Shown here: positions 57,854 through 64,000 of the stretch, one piece after another | Layout: every line of letters begins with the position of its first letter | Position numbering within the stretch: position 1 is the first letter of the stretch | NCBI RefSeq assembly: GCF_905220415.1 | Contig: NC_059556.1 | Span: 5,220,501-5,284,500, forward strand | Source: Colias croceus | Lineage: Eukaryota; Arthropoda; Insecta; Lepidoptera; Pieridae | Reading direction: 5' to 3' | DNA: 64,000 nucleotides | Notes under the pieces: model-generated | The model's input: only the letters and a program-made list of their open reading frames with translations | Told to the model about the DNA's origin: nothing | The model's database searches: none | Program-made: the position numbers and the translations under genes

Positions 57854-58804
57854 TTAAAAATCTGAAAAAGGAAGCTCCTTAAAATCATCTGGAGATATAT
57901 CTATGTTTGGGATTATATTATTCTGTTCTATTTTGGAAAAATCTTGGGGTATATGTATTGAATAATCCATGTATGGTTTTTTATGAATTGTCGCCCACCT
58001 TAAAGCTACATCTTTACAAAGTGCTTTTCTAAATCCTATGCAATGCATATGTTTTAACTTTTCATACTTAATTCTTGTGTAACCTAAGCAAGCTAATGTA
58101 TATTGCCAACATTTCATTAATTTACAATTTGCTCCAACATGTTTTGAATCAGGAGTTGAAATGATAAGCAAACCACCCGGCTTTAATAATTTATATGCAT
58201 TTTCACATGCTGTTATTCTTAGGTCTGAACTAGGTATATACTCCAAGAGAAAGCAGAATGTTATTATATCAAATGCTTCTTGTTTCAATTCTTTAACAAT
58301 ATTTTCTTGTACTATTGTTTCTTTTCCTATGTGTACATTTAGAAAATCACATTCTTTAACATACAGATTTGCAGGACACAAATCAATGGCTAGAACATTG
58401 AATAAATTGTAACTTCTGAAGGGGTTGTAGCAACTGCCCACATCTAGTAATTCTAATGTTTCTTCAAATGACTCTTTATTAGACAGCTGAATATTAAGTT
58501 TTTTGCTAATTTCCAACTCTTTTGCACTAAACTTGACATATTCTTTCTTTATAAAGTAGTCTTTGCATAATTCGACTGACCATTGAATACGAGACGTTGC
58601 TAAACTTTCTTCATTACCGTAATTTTCTTCCCAGAAAACAGTGGCTAACTTTTCCATATATTCAGCATAAGTCAATAATGTATCTTTATTTTTACAGTGC
58701 CTGGTCCATGCTTCTTTTGCTCCTAAAGTTACGGCATTCATACGAAGGTTGGAGTGAACATCTTTTAGATATTGGGCTAATTGCTTATGTTCGTCACTAG
58801 CCAT
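57854..58804 (-). CDS. SAMTOR: S-adenosylmethionine sensor upstream of mTORC1 (BMT2 family)
   Basis: A single-exon ORF of 316 residues. SAMTOR binds SAM through a Rossmann methyltransferase fold and, when SAM is scarce, binds GATOR1/KICSTOR to restrain mTORC1. Signature blocks: LLDVGSCYNPF (residues 119-129, motif I with Gly123), AIDLCPA with Asp141, CDFLNV, CFLLEYIPS..R, LLKPGGLLIISTPDSKH, MKCW, KLKHMHCIGFRK and IHIPQDFSKIE. The 18-residue spacing of Gly123 to Asp141 equals that between the two SAM-contact residues in the human protein. It is shorter than human (about 405) because the N- and C-terminal extensions are reduced. Poly(A) signal AATAAA (minus strand) at 57835-57840, only 14 nt after the stop. 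Confidence 0.9.
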   Translation of the reverse strand: MASDEHKQLAQYLKDVHSNLRMNAVTLGAKEAWTRHCKNKDTLLTYAEYMEKLATVFWEENYGNEESLATSRIQWSVELCKDYFIKKEYVKFSAKELEISKKLNIQLSNKESFEETLELLDVGSCYNPFRSYNLFNVLAIDLCPANLYVKECDFLNVHIGKETIVQENIVKELKQEAFDIITFCFLLEYIPSSDLRITACENAYKLLKPGGLLIISTPDSKHVGANCKLMKCWQYTLACLGYTRIKYEKLKHMHCIGFRKALCKDVALRWATIHKKPYMDYSIHIPQDFSKIEQNNIIPNIDISPDDFKELPFSDF

Positions 58805-58982
58805 GGTTTTCCTAAGATAAAATTTAGATTTTTAAGATAATTTCTGATGTATTTGTTTACATTTTACGTATTCCACAGAGCAAGTAATACGTATTCATTT
58901 TGACAGTCAGCTGTGGACCACAGCTGTAATGCCTCCTCCACACTACTCGCGAAGTTGAACGAGGTTAGACGAATAGAATATA

Positions 58983-61837
58983 GACTACAAGCCCGCATAG
59001 GAAAAAAATATGGGTCAAATGAACCACCAGGGGACATATCTAGAACGATAGCAGAGCAAAAAATAATAAGATTCATCACTATGCCGTCACTTGTAAGCTG
59101 TCCAACTGAGTGCAGATGAGAATTGAAAAGTACAGGTAGACTCGGTAAATTTTGGTCATTTGACCATGTACGGCATTCTTAACCATCGATAGATCCATTA
59201 AAAATAATAAGAAACCGCTCAGTGCCGTACAAAAATGGTGGTCCACAAAGTCGGAATTTTTATTTAATTTCCGAGAGTTACCGGGGGTAAATTTGGTCAT
59301 TTGACCATGTACGGCATCTGTGTCATACTATGCCTATACTGCTTTTAATCCATTATTCCGCAACGCCGTACAAAAATCATGGGGACAAGGGGAAAAAATC
59401 GAGAGTTGCAATCCCCTCTCTTTCCCCACTCCAGGGGGTCATTTGACTAAGTACGGCTTCGGTTCCAAAACATTATCTAGCACTCAAAAGTACTATTAAA
59501 AGCAATGCCGTCAAAAAATAATTGTTCTTTTAAATGTATACCAATAATCATCTTAATTTCATCGAATTCTTGATATAAAGAGCTGTAAGGTCATTTGACC
59601 CTGTACGGGAACTTTTTTTTAAACATGATATTGTAAAATTCAATTGTTGTATAGTATTGCCGTTCAAAAGAAACCGTTCTAAAAAAAGTTATAGAGAAAT
59701 GCAAAAACAGAAATTTTGTAAAAGTTTTGTAAATTTTGCTTGCACAATCTTTGCTTCTTCCTATCCTCGACTATGCTGATGCAAGCTACTTAGACCTTAC
59801 TGAGGAGCAGTTAAACAAATTAGAACGCCTTCAAAATTTTGCGATAAGATTTATTTTTGGTCTTCGTAAGTTCGATCATATCTCAGACTTCCGCTCACAA
59901 CTCAGATGGCTTCCTATCCGCCTTCGCCGGAATACGCATCTCCTGTCCCTCTTATACTCAATCCTTTTCGATCCCAGAACTCCTTCCTACTTAAAAAAGA
60001 GATTTGTATTTATGGGCTCATCTCATGAATGTAATTTGCGCTCCTCTAACAATCTTACGCTTTGCATGCCTGCTCACATCTCCAAATTTTATGATTCATC
60101 TTTTACCGTGCAAGCCGTAAGATTGTGGAACTCCCTACCAACCGCAATAAAGCAAGCGCAAACTCTGAATAGTTTTAAAGCTGTAATTAAAAAATATTAT
60201 CTGTCCACTTAGTCATTCTGTATCTGTTCTGTTATACCTATTCCTCCACTTGAAATTTTATATATTCTCTTCTGCACGTTTTCTTTCTTTCGTATGTTAT
60301 ATAATTTTATTATATATATTATAATTTTATACCTTTACCTATATCTATTATATTTATGTGTATTCACTTCTTGTATATGCACTGTCTACCTTTTCAATCT
60401 TTTCATTTTCCTATATCCCAAGGTTGCCTGGAAGAAATCGCTTCAAAGCGATAAGGCCGCCAATTTGTACGGTGAAGATTCCTTCTGTATGAAATTGTAT
60501 TTTATATCTGTGCATTGTACAATAAAGTGTTTTTATTATTATTATTATTATAAAAGTTTAAACATCGTAGATTAATGAAATATAATAGTTTTCTACACTT
60601 TATTCGTTGTTTTAAATAGTATTAACATAGATAAATTAGGAAAAAACGATGCCGTACATTTTTGTGCAGACCACATCTTTTAGGCTGATGAAAGCGACGA
60701 AAGCTACAATTTTAAGGGTGCTTTATGGCCATTTGATACAGTACGGCATTAACATATTTTTACCCAACTACGGCAAAGCAAAAGGAGGGTTATGATTTTG
60801 ACAGGTCATGTATGTATGTTCATCTATTCCCTCGTAACTTCTAAACTACTTATCAGAATTCGACAAATGACATATCATTAACCAGCGACCAGCTAGCTAA
60901 AGGCTATATGGGGTTTCACAAAATCTAATGTGGCGCCCTCTAGCGGACAAAACATACAGAGTAAAAAAATAAAGTTAAGATAAATATGCCGTGTTTGGTA
61001 TCATTTGAAAGCGCTTTACTTGTACATTTTGAATATGTATATATTACTAGCATTTGCTTGTGACTTTACCTGTATTCATGGGCTGATTGCATATAATTCA
61101 CATCTTTTCGTTCATAGCTTCTTTATTAGTTCATCAATTTAACGGAGTCCATTCCACCTGACTCCGACTTTCCAAGGTGATAATTAACCACCTCGAGCTT
61201 CTTAATATTAATGTATATTTATATTTTATTATCAAAATATAAAGCAAACATTTCGTTATATGGATTTTTTCTTTTTCAGATTTTTCCCCTTTGAACCAAC
61301 GAAAATGTACGGCACATGAAAAAATATTATCTATGCATAAAATACTTTAAAAATAAATTTATTTCGTGTTGTGTCAAATGACCCCCTGGAGTGGGGAAAG
61401 AGAGGGGATTACAACTCTCGATTTTTTCCCCTTGTCCCCATGATTTTTGTACGGCGTTGCGGAATAATGGATTAAAAGCAGTATAGGCATAGTATGACAC
61501 AGATGCCGTACATGGTCAAATGACCAAATTTACCCCCGGTAACTCTCGGAAATTAAATAAAAATTCCGACTTTGTGGACCACCATTTTTGTACGGCACTG
61601 AGCGGTTTCTTATTATTTTTAATGGATCTATCGATGGTTAAGAATGCCGTACATGGTCAAATGACCAAAATTTACCGAGTCTACCTGTACTTTTCAATTC
61701 TCATCTGCACTCAGTTGGACAGCTTACAAGTGACGGCATAGTGATGAATCTTATTATTTTTTGCTCTGCTATCGTTCTAGATATGTCCCCTGGTGGTTCA
61801 TTTGACCCATATTTTTTTCCTATGCGGGCTTGTAGTC
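58983..61837. mobile_element. Fold-back element with 471-bp inverted arms and reiterated GTACGGC motif
   Basis: TA duplications at 58981-58982 and 61838-61839. Ends GACTACAAGCCCGCATAGG and its complement. Arms 58983-59453 and 61367-61837 are almost identical (one difference seen: GAGTTGCAATC against GAGTTGTAATC). Inside the arms and core, the unit TCATTTGACCATGTACGGC, or parts of it, recurs more than ten times in both orientations, alternating with GCCGTACAAAAAT. The core contains a LINE fragment (59727-60550). No transposase or other ORF in the element itself. Confidence 0.82.
59727..60550 (+). pseudogene. Jockey-type LINE 3' fragment inserted in the fold-back element
   Basis: The ORF 59736-60212 is the C-terminus of a non-LTR reverse transcriptase polyprotein (LLLPILDYADASYLDL, LEKLQ-like LERLQNFAIRFIFG, WNSLPTAIKQAQTLNSFK). 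A 3' UTR follows with TTGCCTGGAAGAAATCGCTT and its hairpin, then a (TTA)n tail. Likely target repeat TAAAAGTTT on both sides (about 59716 and 60552). The catalytic RT domain is missing (5' truncation). Confidence 0.85.
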
Positions 61838-62740
61838 TAATAGTGTAGAGAGGCACTTCGGCTTACTTCGTCCAACTTTACCTCGCCTCGGCCGACTTCC
61901 GTTTGTTGTCGGTTTTTGCGCCCGAGTCAAAGGGCACGAAGTTACCTGAAGTTCGTTCTGAATATGAACGTATGCGTTCCTCGCGAAGTTGAACGAGTGT
62001 GTAGTGTAGCACCGCGGACTTCAGTCATCTTCGGCCGAGTACTTCGCCGAGGAACTTCGCGAGTAATGTGGAGGAGGCAGCCTGTGCCCTGTGGTTTACA
62101 GTTTGTTTACAGTGAATTCGTGAATTCAGATGTGTTCTGTGTCCAAGAGGCAAGACCGCAAGAAGTGTCAGTCCTCAGAATGCGTACCTACTACACAGAG
62201 CAAGTAATATAGGCGTACTACGGTCTACGGCGTACTACCATATTTCCATGGTACTGCTACCCTGTGGAGTGTGGTACTACCCCACTACCCAATACCAAAC
62301 AAAGAGTGTAGGTAGGTGTAGGTCTTGTGGAGGTATATTAATTTATTATTAAAAGAATATTTTTACTTATATTACTTTAAAAGAATACGGCAACAGCCAA
62401 CAATGCGATTTTGTGTGATTTTGACTAAAGTTTTCTATTTTGTTGTGCCCACAGAGCAAGTTTGGCATGTTTATTATTTTTTTCATGTTCATATCCTCAT
62501 ATAGGCACAGATAGAAGCCTACTATACCTACTTCTGAGATACCAGCTACTCTTTGGTTCATATTTTGGCACTTTTATTATGAATGACAGTTGACACCACA
62601 GGTTGACACTGGCAGAGGGGGTTGGGGTGGGTTGATACAAAATTGTTAGCCTGTTAGGTAGGTATGTCTATTGTCTAAACAAAAACCAAAATAGTTGCTT
62701 TGGTATTCTTATAATTTTGCGAAATTCATAATAAATTATC

Positions 62741-63920
62741 ATGGATAGTGCGGATCCCGATCAAATTATTGAACATTGGCTTCAAGACAATGATATTCCG
62801 GGAATGTCGCTTCCTGATATTGAATACGAACCACATCTTCTTATATCTAAAGTAAGTACCGGTACAAAATTATGATAGGTATGCTAGTTAATTGAAGATT
62901 CTGTATAATTAAAAACCATTTCTTAGGTTCGGAAGCATTACATGGAAGAAATAATAAAATTACTATCATTGAATTACGAAAAGAATCAAAGATTGGTGAA
63001 TAAAAATATATATCTACCTAGCGCAATTTGGCGGTGCGCGAAAATATTAGAAATGAGGGCAGCAAAAAATTCAATGTTGGTCGAATTGTACAGAAAAAAC
63101 ATTGTCACTGTGGTATGTTTAATCAATTAATGTTCATCAATTTTATTCATGATGCATATTGTACATTTTCTTATGATTAATTATCTCATTCTTTTAGATT
63201 AAGGATTTAAAAAGTGATACAAATAATGGTAAACTGTACAAGAAATTATCAGAATGCCTTCATAAACCTCCAGAGAATGATAAAAAAATACAAACTTCCT
63301 TAACAATGTCCAAAGATTGTACTTGCACTTGTACATGTTACCAAAGAAAAAAAGTTCGCAAATTTCCTGAACCCTATTCCATGGATCATAATAGAGGGAT
63401 ATTAATGGACCCAAACCAACAGAACATACATAATTTGTTGAAAGAATCAGAAATTACAAAGGGACCAGATACCAGTTTTCAGAATTGTGAGAAAGGTGTC
63501 AAGTGTAATGCACCAATGCCTGAATCAAATGATGCAGAAGATGTAATGCAGCAATTAGAAAAACTTTTTGAAGGTGGATCAAATGAGGAGGATATTTTTG
63601 ATGGTATTCTATGCAATTCAATAGATTTTACATTTAATGAGGGTACGAAAATGTCTAATAATTATGTGCAAGACGAATCTTGTAATACAGGCAGAGCCTC
63701 TCTAATTGAAGAACAAGCAGCCCAAATAAAATCTCTGGATGAAAGGCTGACAACCTTGACAGGCGTTTTGGAAAATGCAATAGACAATAGTAAAACTGAG
63801 GCTATCAAACATAAAAAGCCATCTTCAAATAAATGGATCTGTGAAGAATATTTTTTAAAAGTTAAACTTTTTGAACTGCTTGATCAACTCAGAGATTGTA
63901 ATAGAGCAAAGCTTAATAGG
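62741..63920 (+). CDS. Unrecognised protein, 5' part (gene runs off the window)
   Basis: Exons 62741-62851, 62927-63112 and 63198-63920, all phase 0 with GT-AG introns, give 340 residues so far; the donor GTAATA at 63921 implies further exons beyond the window. The protein starts MDSADPDQIIEHWLQDNDIP. Residues about 38-100 are helical and basic (HYMEEIIKLLSLNYEKNQRL). Residues 139-146 form an unusual DCTCTCTC run, followed by KKVRK. A coiled-coil stretch (IEEQAAQIKSLDERLTTLTG) lies near the end of exon 3. No family is recognised. The gene is divergent from SAMTOR, with 3.9 kb of transposon nest between the two start codons. Confidence 0.7.
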
Positions 63921-64000
63921 GTAATATATATTGAAATTTTAAGTGTAGTTTTTAACTTGTGATATATGTAAGTATATGTGGAGAAAAAAGTTGTGAATTA

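Larger units (their letters stand above)
58931..62080. mobile_element. Outer MITE hosting the fold-back element
   Basis: Left end GCCTCCTCCACACTACTCGC (58931-) and right end complementary to it (about 62056-62080, CGCGAGTAATGTGGAGGAGG). Internal CGCGAAGTTGAACGAG is present at 58949 and again, in the same orientation, near 61983. The element was opened at a TA by the 2.86-kb element at 58983-61837. Confidence 0.6.

Noticed and set aside
57854..58804. Considered HENMT1 (small-RNA 2'-O-methyltransferase) for the Rossmann methyltransferase
   Set aside because: The metal-binding ExxHxxH block of HEN1 is missing, while LLDVGSCYNPF, TPDSKH, HMHCIGFRK and IPQDF fit SAMTOR/BMT2 throughout.
59079..59300. 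73-codon ORF present identically in both arms of the fold-back element (also 61520-61741)
   Set aside because: The identity follows from the inverted arms. The frame crosses the repeated non-coding motif and has no domain, so it is not taken as a protein.

Overview
The window is AT-rich arthropod nuclear DNA with spliced genes, almost certainly from a lepidopteran (moth or butterfly). Evidence: RR-2 cuticle protein genes whose first coding exon holds only four codons (MAFK type), many short Helitrons ending in CTAG, tRNA-derived SINEs, jockey-type LINE 3' ends, and mariner and piggyBac-like DNA elements. I do not assign a species.

Layout. (1) About 0.4-27.8 kb: six RR-2 chitin-binding cuticle protein genes on both strands (453-1398 +, 3287-4610 +, 7279-7955 -, 9762-11618 -, 16164-17177 -, 26992-27783 +). 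Each has a tiny exon 1, a phase-0 intron and a TATA box. An intronless ODAD4/TTC25-like gene (ciliary outer-dynein-arm docking) sits inside the cluster at 5369-7150. (2) About 28-36 kb: mobile-element copies, then a 13-exon MSL3 gene (chromo-barrel plus MRG domain; reads histone methylation). (3) 36-43 kb: HAT1 (type B histone acetyltransferase, 8 exons, minus), convergent with MSL3 and head-to-head with the next gene. (4) 43-52.3 kb: KCMF1 (ZZ/Di19 zinc-finger E3 ligase, 9 exons). Its fourth intron has AT-AC ends typical of the minor, U12-type spliceosome, and its 3' exons are extremely GC-rich. (5) 53-58.8 kb: a piggyBac-like MITE, SARNP (SAP-domain mRNA-export factor, intronless), a dead mariner and SAMTOR/BMT2 (SAM sensor of the mTORC1 pathway, intronless, minus). 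(6) 58.9-62.1 kb: a nested stack of elements around a 2.86-kb fold-back element with 471-bp inverted arms. (7) 62.7 kb to the window end: the 5' part of an unrecognised gene.

The cuticle genes probably act together in exoskeleton assembly. The other genes are housekeeping or chromatin genes with no evident shared pathway beyond MSL3 and HAT1 both being chromatin factors. The most unusual content is the AT-AC intron, the fold-back element with a reiterated GTACGGC/TCATTTGAC motif, a 1.44-kb TA-inserted element studded with a CCTAATACGG motif, several perfect palindromes, and a LINE 3'-UTR hairpin supported by compensatory changes. Gene models were spliced by eye; exon boundaries follow reading frame and splice signals, not transcripts.
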